Position numbers and translations under genes: made by a program. A model generated the notes under the pieces. It worked only from the letters and a program-made list of their open reading frames with translations. It was not told the DNA's origin and searched no databases. A stretch of DNA of 64,000 nt from XN24 sp035514535 (lineage in GTDB: Bacteria; Pseudomonadota; Gammaproteobacteria; Steroidobacterales; XN24), in contig DATKAZ010000090.1 of assembly GCA_035514535.1 (NCBI GenBank), positions 1-64,000 of the forward strand, in the 5' to 3' direction. Every line of letters starts with the position of its first letter. The first letter of the stretch is position 1. Shown one piece after another: positions 1 to 8,364 of the stretch.

Positions 1-50
1 CCCATGGGGTACATTTCCCGCCCCGCGACGCGCCTGCGCCGCGGGTGGAG

Positions 51-143
<93 letters not shown>

Positions 144-282
144 TAAATGAGGGGGGGTGCCTGCTTCTTCGACTTGCGCCGGTGCGGACCGACCGCTCGG
201 ACGAAGGACAGGAGCCGAAGGCGCTGGCCGATAATCCCGGCAAATCCGGATCCTTCGCCGAACCGCAAAACGACAACAGCCG

Positions 283-528
283 ATGAACAGGTCGGGGCGC
301 TTGTTCGTGGGTACGCTGTTCGCGCTGGCACTGGCGCTTTGCGCCTTCATTCCGGGGATGTGGGTAGGCGGTCGGACCGTCGGCGAACATGCGGGGCTTG
401 CCGGCGGCGCCATTGTTCTCTTCACAGGTCTGTTGATCTCCGCCGCGGCTTTCGTGGCGGGTGCGATCCTCGCCTGTATCCTTTCCGCGCGGGCGAACGC
501 GGTTTATGAAGCGAACGGCTGCCGGTAG
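283..528 (+). CDS. Small hypothetical membrane protein
   Basis: This is an 81-residue ORF starting MNRSGRLF, with two hydrophobic segments at roughly residues 8-28 and 40-67 and few charged residues between them. That pattern suggests a two-pass inner-membrane protein. It lies just downstream of tRNA-Ser. No convincing Shine-Dalgarno sequence precedes the ATG and I recognise no family. The hydrophobicity pattern is what argues for a real gene rather than a chance frame. It could still be a shadow ORF. Confidence 0.4.
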   Translation: MNRSGRLFVGTLFALALALCAFIPGMWVGGRTVGEHAGLAGGAIVLFTGLLISAAAFVAGAILACILSARANAVYEANGCR

Positions 529-1006
529 TGGAATCCAACATCGAAAAATGTGCGCTGACCAGATTCTCTTTGCGGCGACCTTCAAGCAGCTGATCGTTGA
601 AGAAAGCGGCTTCTTGGGTAACACCAAAACCTGGAGCGCCATTCATTCACTTGGTTCGAGCCCGCCGGCGATTAAATTCGGTCAGCACATCCAGTAAAAA
701 TAAGCTAATGTTAATTATTCATATAGTATCCTAATACACTGTATTAACGGATAATAATCCTCACGAACCCGGACCACCCAGCACCCTGTAGCCCGGCCGG
801 ATTGCTATCGACGAGGCCCGCCGCCGCGTCGTCGAAACGGCTGCGCGCGCCCGCGGCGCCACGTTCCCGATCTGTCCCGCCAGTGTGGGGCAGCCCACCG
901 ATTGACGGCGTCTGGCGAGTTAAGGTTGCGCCAAACGACTCGTGAGAATACCGGCGTGCCAGGCAACGGCACGGACGCGCCTGGCAATTGATAAGGAATG
1001 AAGACG
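529..1006. other. Intergenic stretch with an AT-rich core
   Basis: No supported gene lies here. Bases of about 690-765 are strikingly AT-rich compared with the GC-rich surroundings and contain the inverted repeat at 732-746. The rest is GC-rich and only overlapped by short frames without recognisable features. The AT-rich part could hold the promoter and operator for the lipoprotein gene starting near 1007, although it lies about 250 bases upstream of it. Confidence 0.5.
732..746. promoter_or_regulatory. 15 bp inverted repeat, possible regulator site
   Basis: TAATACA-C-TGTATTA is a perfect palindrome around one central base, in the most AT-rich part of the gap. Its size and symmetry resemble binding sites of dimeric helix-turn-helix regulators. 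No regulator gene is adjacent, so the factor is unknown. Confidence 0.35.
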
Positions 1007-1993
1007 ATGCGATACAGAAGTTTATTGGCCGTGGGGATCTGCTCCGCGGCACTGGCCGCTTGCGGCGGCAGCGGCAGTTCGGACGACAGGCCGGACACCG
1101 GCACATTGGACCTGAAGATCACGGACTCGCCGGTGGACGACGCCGCGGAAGTCGTGGTGGTGTTCACCGGCGTCGAGCTGAAGCCCGCCGGCGGGGACCC
1201 GTTCAGCATCGACTACTGCAACGTCCCGACCAACCCGGAAGATTGCAAGAGCATCGACCTGTTGCTGCTGCAGGACGGCGCGACCGACGACCTGCTGGTC
1301 GGCGAGACCGTGGACGCGGGCGAGTATGAATGGATGCGCCTCAAGGTGCTGGCGGAGATGAACCAGCAGGACGGCTCCTACATCCTGCTCGAGAACGGCG
1401 AGCAGTATCCGCTGTTCGTGCCGAGCGGCGCGCAGACCGGCCTCAAGCTGGTGCGGCCGTTTACCGTGGCGGCGGGCGGCATCACGCGCCTGGTCGTGGA
1501 CTTCGATGTGCGCAAGTCGGTGATTGCCCCGCCGGGACTGGCGCCGAACTACCTGCTGAAGCCGACGCTGCGGCTGATGGACGAGCTGCAGACCGGCACG
1601 ATCGAGGGCGTGGTGGACCTCGCCGAGCTCGGCACGGCACAGGAAGTCGAGACCTGCAATGCCGGCGTCTACCTGTTCGCGGGCCTCGGCGCGACGCCGG
1701 ACGACATGGACGGCATTGAGGACGATGGCGCCGATCCGGTCGTTTACACCATCCTCGAAGCAGACGAGGAAGCTGGTACCACGGCAAGTTACATGTTCTC
1801 GTTCATCGAGGCCGGTGAGTACACCGTTGCCTTCACCTGCAACTTCGACGTCGATGTGGCGGCCGACGCAAGCGAATATGACCCGACGGCGGAAGAAGGC
1901 GAGGAGGGCTTCGAGACGATGGCATGGACGGCGCTCGACGTGACGGTGGAAGCCGAAGAGACTGTCGTAGTCGACTACCCGCAAGTGCCCTGA
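1007..1993 (+). CDS. DUF4382 domain lipoprotein
   Basis: The protein is about 328 residues. It begins with a signal peptide ending in the lipobox-like LAAC, so it is probably a lipoprotein anchored by that cysteine. A Gly/Ser linker follows, then a DUF4382-type domain (GTLDLKITDSPVDDAAEVVV) typical of secreted carbohydrate-binding-like beta-sandwich proteins. Two ATGs compete, at 998 and 1007. The AAGGA at 993-997 touches the first but lies nine bases before the second, so 1007 is preferred. The mature part is very acidic, with Asp/Glu-rich loops around residues 225-300. The substrate or role is unknown. Confidence 0.85.
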   Translation: MRYRSLLAVGICSAALAACGGSGSSDDRPDTGTLDLKITDSPVDDAAEVVVVFTGVELKPAGGDPFSIDYCNVPTNPEDCKSIDLLLLQDGATDDLLVGETVDAGEYEWMRLKVLAEMNQQDGSYILLENGEQYPLFVPSGAQTGLKLVRPFTVAAGGITRLVVDFDVRKSVIAPPGLAPNYLLKPTLRLMDELQTGTIEGVVDLAELGTAQEVETCNAGVYLFAGLGATPDDMDGIEDDGADPVVYTILEADEEAGTTASYMFSFIEAGEYTVAFTCNFDVDVAADASEYDPTAEEGEEGFETMAWTALDVTVEAEETVVVDYPQVP

Positions 1994-2061
1994 GGTTCGC
2001 GCCTGGGGCATACTGTCTCCGGGCCCGGCGGGCGGGCCCGGAGCGAACCCCGGAGGGCGCG

Positions 2062-2445
2062 ATGATCTACCACGGCGGTTGCCACTGCGGCGCGATCCAG
2101 TTCGAGGTCGAGGCCCCCGAAGACCTCGAGGTCGAGGACTGCAATTGCTTGATCTGCAGCATGACCGGGTACCTGCACCTCATCGTGCCGCGTTCCAGGT
2201 TCAGCCTCCTGGCCGGCAGCGAATCGATCACGACTTACCGCTTCAACAGTCGCACGGCCGAGCACAATTTCTGCAAGATCTGCGGCATCAAGGCATTCTA
2301 TGTGCCGCGGTCGAACCCGGACGGGATCGACGTGAATGCCAGGACACTGAAGGAGCAGCCCAGGTCGATGCTGGTCGTTCCCTTCGACGGCCGGCACTGG
2401 GAACAGCATGCCCACACGCTGGCGCACAAGAGCGTGGAAAGCTGA
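2062..2445 (+). CDS. GFA-family (CENP-V fold) zinc protein
   Basis: This 127-residue protein belongs to the glutathione-dependent formaldehyde-activating (GFA/CENP-V) fold family. The zinc-ligand cysteines are visible as CHCG near residue 8, CNCLIC near residue 32 and CKICG near residue 73. Family members include S-hydroxymethylglutathione synthase, but most of these short single-domain proteins have no proven substrate, so no specific reaction is claimed. The start at 2062 is supported by CGGAGG at 2051-2056. It lies 68 bases after the lipoprotein gene and may be cotranscribed with it. Confidence 0.9.
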   Translation: MIYHGGCHCGAIQFEVEAPEDLEVEDCNCLICSMTGYLHLIVPRSRFSLLAGSESITTYRFNSRTAEHNFCKICGIKAFYVPRSNPDGIDVNARTLKEQPRSMLVVPFDGRHWEQHAHTLAHKSVES

Positions 2446-2507
2446 CCGCCGAAACGGATATCCGTGTTCATTTTCCGGTAGCCCGCGCGGCACGATCCGC
2501 TTAGATT

Positions 2508-3611
2508 ATGCCCATGAACGCACAACCCCTGCCTCATGCCGACGAGATGTACCAGGCGTTGCTCGCCCGGGATGCCAGCTACGACGGGATCTTCTTCGTG
2601 GGTGTCCGCTCCACGGGCATTTTCTGCCGGCCAGTGTGCCCCGCCCGCAAGCCGATGCGCCGCAATGTGGATTTCTATGCGACTGCTCGGGACGCGCTGG
2701 CGCATGGCTTCCGGCCGTGCAAGCGCTGCCGCCCGCTGCAGCCGCAGGGCGAGACGCCGCCTCCGATCCAGCGCCTGATCGAGGAAGTCGAGGCCGATCC
2801 GTCGCTGCGCCTGCGGGACGGAGACCTGCGGGCGCGCGGCGTGGAGCCGGCGACCGCGCGCCGCTGGTTCAAGCGCCACCACGGCATGACTTTTCATGCC
2901 TATCAGCGCGCGCGGCGCCTGGCCAATGCGCTCGGCGCGCTGGCGCAGGGCGACGCCGTCACCCACGCCGCGTTTGACAGCGGTTTCGATTCGATCAGTG
3001 GGTTCCAGGAGGCGATGCGACGCATCACCGGACGCTCGCCCTCGGCCAGCCGGGACGCTGTCGTCGTGCAGCTCTCACGGGTGCTTACGCCGCTCGGCCC
3101 GATGCTGATGGGCACGACCGAGCATGGCGTTGCGCTGCTCGAGTTTACCGACCGCCGGATGCTTGGCACGCAGCTGCAACGTCTCGCGCGGCGCCTGCGG
3201 TGCGTCTTCGTCCCCGGCCGCAGTGCCGTGGGCCGCCGCATGGAGGAAGAGCTGGCGCTGTATTTCGCCGGCACGCTGCACTGCTTCAACACGCCGCTGC
3301 AGCCTGCAGGGACCGAGTTCCAGCAGCGTGTCTGGCAAGTGCTGAAGTCCATTCCCTACGGTGAGACGCGCAGCTACGGCGACCAGGCGCGCCTGCTCGG
3401 CATGCCGAGCGCGGTGCGCGCGGTCGCCCGGGCCAACGGTGACAATCCGCTTGCCATCGTCGTGCCCTGCCATCGTGTCATCGGGGCGGACGGGAAGCTG
3501 ACGGGCTACGGCGGCGGCCTGTGGCGCAAGAGATGGCTGCTTCATCACGAGGTCGAACAGGGCGCCTCGCGGCGCAGTGAGCAACCGGGCCAGCAAAGTT
3601 TGCCGGGCTAG
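2508..3611 (+). CDS. ada: Bifunctional Ada: DNA methyl-phosphotriester and O6-alkylguanine acceptor, AraC-type activator
   Basis: Ada repairs alkylated DNA by moving methyl groups to its own cysteines and, once methylated, activates the adaptive response. All three parts are present in 367 residues. The N-terminal zinc domain has Cys40/Cys44 in FCRPVC and Cys71/Cys74 in CKRC. A central AraC-type helix-turn-helix lies at roughly 95-180. The C-terminal methyltransferase carries PCHRV with acceptor Cys321. Length and order match E. coli Ada. No alkB or alkA is next to it. A second in-frame ATG six bases downstream could also be the start. Confidence 0.96.
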   Translation: MPMNAQPLPHADEMYQALLARDASYDGIFFVGVRSTGIFCRPVCPARKPMRRNVDFYATARDALAHGFRPCKRCRPLQPQGETPPPIQRLIEEVEADPSLRLRDGDLRARGVEPATARRWFKRHHGMTFHAYQRARRLANALGALAQGDAVTHAAFDSGFDSISGFQEAMRRITGRSPSASRDAVVVQLSRVLTPLGPMLMGTTEHGVALLEFTDRRMLGTQLQRLARRLRCVFVPGRSAVGRRMEEELALYFAGTLHCFNTPLQPAGTEFQQRVWQVLKSIPYGETRSYGDQARLLGMPSAVRAVARANGDNPLAIVVPCHRVIGADGKLTGYGGGLWRKRWLLHHEVEQGASRRSEQPGQQSLPG

Positions 3612-3660
3612 CGACAGCGCGCCGCCGGGATCACTGAGTGGGAGGCGATGCCCGGCCGGA

Positions 3661-3688
3661 TACTTTTCGGCCGCATATCCTATATAAT
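3661..3688 (+). promoter_or_regulatory. Candidate sigma-70 promoter for the outer-membrane protein gene
   Basis: A perfect TATAAT lies at 3683-3688, with a weak TACTTT-like -35 at 3661-3666 (16 bp spacing). It stands out in a GC-rich background and would give a leader of about 120 bases before the gene at 3817. Confidence 0.55.
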
Positions 3689-3690
3689 TC

Positions 3691-3816
3691 GCGCCGACGC
3701 CAGGTGGGGGAAGTCGGGCAAATGCCCGCTTCGCTGCTTGGCGTTGCTTATATAGCGCCACGGACGCGCACGCGCGCGTCGGCGGCATCCCATCCGTATC
3801 TGGAGCAAAGGATCAT
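3691..3816 (+). promoter_or_regulatory. Structured 5' leader of the beta-barrel gene
   Basis: Between the candidate promoter and the ATG, ACGCCA (3697-3702) can pair with TGGCGT (3739-3744). Inside that, CGGGCA (3715-3720) and TGCCCG (3723-3728) form a tight hairpin. The ribosome site is AAGGA just before the ATG at 3817. I cannot assign the structure to a known riboswitch class. Confidence 0.35.
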
Positions 3817-4404
3817 ATGGACGCGAAAATCACCCTGTTGGCTGCCGGCTTGTTGATGTTCACGGGTACTGCGCAGGCAACGGAACTGAACTACGACTAC
3901 ATCGAGGTCAGTTACTCGGAGGTCGACTTTGATGACTTCGACGAGGACCTCACGGGCGTCACCATCGGCGGTTCGTTCCTGGTCTCGGAGGAGATCTTCG
4001 TCTACGGTGCCTACTCCGATGGGGAGACCGACAGCTTCGGCGGCGGCCGCATCGCTGTCAGCGGCTACTCGCTCGGCCTGGGCTACCGCTTCGGCGTCAG
4101 CCCCCAGACCGACGTGAACTTCGGCGCCGCCTTCGAGCGTGCCAAGGTGGAAGGCAAAGGGGCATTCTCCGGCCTGGGCTCGGACAGCGAGAACGGTTAT
4201 TCGCTGTCGGTCGGCGTGCGCCACCTGGTCACCCGCGACTTCGAACTCGGCGCGGATGTCACCTACGTGGACATAGACACCGATGACACGGTCCTCACGC
4301 TGGGCGGCCTCTGGCATGTCACGGACCTCGTCGCCGTGGGCCTCGGGTACTTCGTGGGTAGCGATGCCTCCGGGTTCGAGGGCGGCGTGCGCTTCAAGTT
4401 CTGA
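3817..4404 (+). CDS. Small outer-membrane beta-barrel protein
   Basis: The 195-residue protein has a signal peptide cut near TAQA-TEL, followed by alternating polar and hydrophobic strands. These include YDYIEVSYSEVDF, GVTIGGSFLVSEEIFVYGAYSD, GYSLGLGYRF and a final GVRFKF. A terminal aromatic residue is typical of outer-membrane barrels, and an eight-stranded barrel in the outer-membrane-protein superfamily is likely. Its own promoter, leader and terminator suggest a single-gene transcript. The ligand or function is unknown. Confidence 0.75.
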   Translation: MDAKITLLAAGLLMFTGTAQATELNYDYIEVSYSEVDFDDFDEDLTGVTIGGSFLVSEEIFVYGAYSDGETDSFGGGRIAVSGYSLGLGYRFGVSPQTDVNFGAAFERAKVEGKGAFSGLGSDSENGYSLSVGVRHLVTRDFELGADVTYVDIDTDDTVLTLGGLWHVTDLVAVGLGYFVGSDASGFEGGVRFKF

Positions 4405-4442
4405 GCCTGTCCGTCAGGTCTCGAGGGCCTTTTTTCGGCCGG

Positions 4443-4471
4443 CGGCGGGGGAGTGATCCTCCGCCGTTTTT
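4443..4471 (+). terminator. Rho-independent terminator
   Basis: A nine-pair stem joins 4443-4451 (CGGCGGGGG) to 4458-4466 (CCTCCGCCG), with one G-T wobble and loop AGTGAT. It is followed by TTTTT at 4467-4471. It ends the beta-barrel gene before sbcD. Confidence 0.85.
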
Positions 4472-4573
4472 CATGCCGCCAGCGCGGCTTCAGCTTTGAC
4501 GATCGGGAGGAGGTCGCCGGCAGAGCCGGTTAAACTCGAAGCTTCGAGTTCCGCAGGGAGCAGCAACCGCGCG

Positions 4574-5722
4574 ATGCGTTTCATCCATACCGCCGACTGG
4601 CACCTCGGGCGCCAGTTCCACAATTTCTCGCTCATCGAGGACCAGCGCCACGTGCTTGAGCAGCTCGTGGCGCTGGCCCGCGAGGCCGAGGCCGATGCGT
4701 TCGTCATCGCCGGCGATGTCTTTGACCGTGCGGTCCCGGGACCGGAAGCGGTGGCCCTGCTCGACGAGTGCCTGGCGGAGCTGGTGCTTCACCTGGGGAT
4801 ACCCGTGATCATGATCGCGGGCAACCACGACAGCGGGCGGCGTCTCAGCTTCGCCGCCCGCCTGCTCGCGCGGGCGGGCCTGTACGTCTTCGGTCAATAT
4901 GACGGCCCGCCGCGATTCGTCGTGCTCGCGGACCGGTTCGGCCCGGTGCACTTTGTCGGCATGCCGTTCGCCGAACCCGCCCTGGTACGCGAAGCGAGCG
5001 GGGAGAGCGAGCTGCAGAATCATGCCCAGGCGATGGCCTGGCTCAGCCGGGTCGCCCGCGAGGCGATCCCGGCCGCAGAACGCAGCGTTTGCGTCGCTCA
5101 CTGTTTCGTGGCCGGCGGCGAGGAGAGCGAGTCGGAGCGGCCGCTGAGCGTCGGCGGTGCGGCCGCGGTACCGCGCGATTGCTTCGCCGGCTTCAGTTAC
5201 ACCGCTCTCGGTCACCTGCATCGGCCGCAGGCCATCGGCCGGCGGATCCATTACGCTGGCTCGCTGCTGAAATACTCGTTCTCGGAAATCCCGCATCGGA
5301 AGTCCGCCAACCTCGTGACGCTCGACGCGGCGGGCTTGCCCGGTATCGAGCGGCTGCCGCTCGTGCCCCGCCGCGACGTGCGCCTCGTCGAAGGTGAACT
5401 CGCGACGCTGCTGAAGGGGCCCGCACCGGGCGACGACCCCGAGGACTTCCTCCTCGTGCGTCTGACCGACGCGCGGGAACTGCTGGAGCCCATGGCCCGG
5501 CTGCGCGAGGTCTATCCCAACGTGCTGCATATCGAGCGGCCGACGCTGTCGCAGCCGGGCGCGGATGCGCTGCGGGCGCATCACCATGACGGCGGCGATC
5601 GCGAGCTGTTTGCGGCGTTCTTCGAGCAGGTTACCGGCGCCCCGTTGACCGCTGCGCAGGACGCCGCGTTCATGGAGGCCTACGATGCCTTGTTGCACCA
5701 GGACCGGGAGGCGCAGCAATGA
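4574..5722 (+). CDS. sbcD: SbcD nuclease subunit of SbcCD
   Basis: SbcD is the metallophosphoesterase half of SbcCD (Mre11-Rad50 type), which cuts DNA hairpins and processes blocked ends. The phosphoesterase motifs appear in order: DWHLG, GDVFD, GNHD and the later VAHCFV and GHLHRPQ histidines. The 382-residue size is typical. The start at 4574 (MRFIHTADWHLG) follows CAGGGAG at 4554-4560, and upstream in-frame codons have no family similarity. It overlaps sbcC by four bases (ATGA). A hairpin nuclease is relevant to the long palindromes at 25261 and 36638. Confidence 0.96.
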   Translation: MRFIHTADWHLGRQFHNFSLIEDQRHVLEQLVALAREAEADAFVIAGDVFDRAVPGPEAVALLDECLAELVLHLGIPVIMIAGNHDSGRRLSFAARLLARAGLYVFGQYDGPPRFVVLADRFGPVHFVGMPFAEPALVREASGESELQNHAQAMAWLSRVAREAIPAAERSVCVAHCFVAGGEESESERPLSVGGAAAVPRDCFAGFSYTALGHLHRPQAIGRRIHYAGSLLKYSFSEIPHRKSANLVTLDAAGLPGIERLPLVPRRDVRLVEGELATLLKGPAPGDDPEDFLLVRLTDARELLEPMARLREVYPNVLHIERPTLSQPGADALRAHHHDGGDRELFAAFFEQVTGAPLTAAQDAAFMEAYDALLHQDREAQQ

Positions 5723-8334
5723 GGCCGTTGCGGCTCGAACTCACGGCCTTTGGTCCATTTGCGCACACGCAGGTCATCGACTTCAGGCCGCTGGGCGAGC
5801 GGCGCCTGTTCCTCGTGCACGGGCCGACCGGCGCCGGCAAGACGACCCTGCTCGATGCCGTCTGCTTTGCACTTTACGGCGACACGACCGGGGCGGAGCG
5901 CGACGGCAAGGGCTTCCGCAGCCAGTTTGCCGGAGCGGAACTCACGACCTCGGTGACGCTCGATTTCGCGCTCGGCGAACGCAGCTATCGCGTCACTCGC
6001 CAGCCGGAACAGGAACGCGCCAAGCTGCGCGGCGAGGGGACGACCACCGCCCCGGCCGCGGCAACGCTGTGGGACCGTACCGGCGTCGATGCAGAGGGCG
6101 GGGAAGGCAATGTCATGGCCACGCGCACGACGCAGGTCACGGAGAGAGTTGCGGAGCTCCTCGGCTTCCGCAGCGAGCAGTTTCGCCAGGTCATCGTCCT
6201 GCCCCAGGGGCGTTTCCGTGACCTGCTCCTCGCCAGGTCGCGAGAGCGGGAGGAGATCCTCCAGCAACTGTTCGACACGGCGTTCTACGGGCGCCTCGAA
6301 TACTCGCTGAAGCAACGCAGTCGTGAATTGCGCGCCGCGGCCGAGAAGCTGCGGGCACAGCACGAGGCCCTCCTGGCGCAGGAGGAGTGCGCCGACGAGG
6401 TTGAACTCCGGGCGCGGCTTGAGCGGCTGGAGGCGGAACAGTCGGACGCGGAGGCACGCCTCGACGGACTGCAGCTCAAGAGCGACCGCGCTGCCCAGGC
6501 GCTCGAGCAGGCGCGCGCCGATCATGCACGATTCGAGAAGCTGGCGCGGGCCGAGCGCACGCTGGCCGGGCTGGATGCTCGCAGGCAGAAAATGGAGATG
6601 CGGCGGACCGGCCTGCACGCGGCGCGACGGGCGGCCGGCCTCGCCGACCTGGCGATGCAGCTTGCAGATCGTCGCGGCGCGGCGGCGGCGGCGGCGCGCG
6701 AGTTTGAGGCCCTGCAGCAACAGCATGCGTCAGCCGGCAAGGCGTTACACGCCGCAACGGCGGCGCTGCGCGCAGAGCAGTCTGAAGAAACAGCGCGCGA
6801 GACCCTCCGTGGCGAGCTCGCGGAGCTGGAACGCGTGATGCCGCTGGTAGCCGAGATGAATGACCTCATCGCGCAACAGTCGGCGTCGCGCGGCCGGGAA
6901 GATGCCCGGGCCGGAGTGGCCAGTGCCAGGGAAGCGATGGTCGCGCACCGTGCCCGGGCCGCGACATTGCGTCATGCGCGGGAGGCCGGCAGCGCGGCAC
7001 TGCTTGCGCATGCACTGCAGGCAGGCAAACCGTGCCCCGTGTGCGGGTCAAAGGAGCATCCGCGGCCCGCACGCGGCTCGCAGGAAGTGCCTTCGCCGGC
7101 GGCGATCGCGCAGGCCGAACACGCCGTCTCGGCCGCGGAGACGGACCTCGAGGCGGCCCTCGTGTCACAGCGTGATGTTGAGCGGATGCTGTCGGGCGTC
7201 GAGGCGAGCCTGGCCGCGCTCGGGAAGCAGCTTGGCGGGCTGGTCGAACCTTCCCGTGAAGGCCTGCGCGACGCGCAACGGCGCATCGTGCGCATGCGGC
7301 AGGAAGCGGACGCGGCACAGTCTGCGCTGGAGCGCGCGGTCGAGGCCGAGCGCGCCGGGCGTGAGCGATGCGTTCGCCTGGCGGCCGGGCTCGATGCGGC
7401 GAGTGCGCTGCGCGAGGCAGCTGACACGGCGCTGCAGGCAGCCGCGGAAGAGTGGCGCCGACGGCTCGAGAAGGCGGGATTTGCGGACGAGCAGGCCTAT
7501 CGGGACGCGCGCATGGCGGATGAGGCACTGGAACGAGCGGCCGCCGACCTCGCGGCCTTCGACCAGGATTGCGCAACGGCGCGGGCGCTGGTCGCGGAGG
7601 CACGAGCGGAGATCGAGGGGCTCGAGATGCCCGAACTGGCTGCGATCAAGACTTCGGCCGAGGCGGCCGCACGGGAATACCGGGCGGCTGCAAAAGAGCG
7701 CGGGCGCCTCGCGAGCCGCGTTGACGCCCTGGGCAGACTGCGGGCGCGTCTTGGCGAAATCACTGCCGCCTTCGTCGCCACAGAGGCGCGCTTCGGGGTG
7801 ATCGGGACGATCGCCGGCGTGGCCGGGGGCGACAATCCCCAGCGGATTTCGCTGCAGCGCTTCGTGCTGGCCAGCCGGCTGGACGACGTGCTTGCCGCCG
7901 CAAGCCGACGGCTTCGGGCCATGAGCCGGGGCCGCTACCTGATTCGGCGCATCACGGATACGGCGGACCGGCGCGCCGCAGGGGGACTCGAGCTCGAAGT
8001 CGAGGATGCATACACCGCCAGCTCGCGCCCGGTTGCGACGCTGTCCGGCGGCGAGAGTTTCCAGGCCGCGCTGGCGCTGGCCCTCGGCCTTTCCGAGGTC
8101 GTGCAGGCCTATGCCGGCGGGATACGACTGGACACGATTTTTATCGACGAGGGCTTCGGGAGTCTCGATCCCGAGGCGCTCGATCTCGCCATCGATACTC
8201 TGCTCGATCTGCAGCAGGCAGGCCGGATGGTCGGAGTGATTTCGCATGTCCCCGAGTTGCGGGAACGCATCGACGTACGGCTCGAGGTGCAGGCCGGCGT
8301 GGCCGGCAGCCGGGCCGTGTTCCACCTGCCTTGA
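5719..8334 (+). CDS. sbcC: SbcC ATPase subunit of SbcCD
   Basis: SbcC is the SMC-like ATPase partner of SbcD. The 871-residue protein has an N-terminal Walker A, GPTGAGKT, at about residues 35-42. Two long Ala/Arg/Glu-rich coiled-coil arms surround the zinc hook CPVCG near residue 438. The C-terminal half-domain carries the signature LSGGE near 775 and a Walker B (TIFIDEGFGSLD). It is shorter than E. coli SbcC (about 1,050 residues), mostly through shorter coils. It is translationally coupled to sbcD. Confidence 0.95.
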   Translation: MRPLRLELTAFGPFAHTQVIDFRPLGERRLFLVHGPTGAGKTTLLDAVCFALYGDTTGAERDGKGFRSQFAGAELTTSVTLDFALGERSYRVTRQPEQERAKLRGEGTTTAPAAATLWDRTGVDAEGGEGNVMATRTTQVTERVAELLGFRSEQFRQVIVLPQGRFRDLLLARSREREEILQQLFDTAFYGRLEYSLKQRSRELRAAAEKLRAQHEALLAQEECADEVELRARLERLEAEQSDAEARLDGLQLKSDRAAQALEQARADHARFEKLARAERTLAGLDARRQKMEMRRTGLHAARRAAGLADLAMQLADRRGAAAAAAREFEALQQQHASAGKALHAATAALRAEQSEETARETLRGELAELERVMPLVAEMNDLIAQQSASRGREDARAGVASAREAMVAHRARAATLRHAREAGSAALLAHALQAGKPCPVCGSKEHPRPARGSQEVPSPAAIAQAEHAVSAAETDLEAALVSQRDVERMLSGVEASLAALGKQLGGLVEPSREGLRDAQRRIVRMRQEADAAQSALERAVEAERAGRERCVRLAAGLDAASALREAADTALQAAAEEWRRRLEKAGFADEQAYRDARMADEALERAAADLAAFDQDCATARALVAEARAEIEGLEMPELAAIKTSAEAAAREYRAAAKERGRLASRVDALGRLRARLGEITAAFVATEARFGVIGTIAGVAGGDNPQRISLQRFVLASRLDDVLAAASRRLRAMSRGRYLIRRITDTADRRAAGGLELEVEDAYTASSRPVATLSGGESFQAALALALGLSEVVQAYAGGIRLDTIFIDEGFGSLDPEALDLAIDTLLDLQQAGRMVGVISHVPELRERIDVRLEVQAGVAGSRAVFHLP

Positions 8335-8364
8335 CCAGACGCCCGTGCCTACCGGAGTGCCGCG

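Noticed and set aside
645..670. Possible tRNA remnant (GGTTCGAGCCC) downstream of tRNA-Ser
   Set aside because: The flanking bases do not form a T-stem and no other tRNA arm is present.
1022..2011. Long minus-strand ORF opposite the DUF4382 lipoprotein
   Set aside because: It is a GC-rich shadow. The plus-strand frame has the signal peptide, lipobox and family motif.
4490..5719. 409-residue minus-strand ORF opposite sbcD
   Set aside because: SbcD motifs are unambiguous on the plus strand. The opposite frame has no domain and is rich in His/Arg/Gln.
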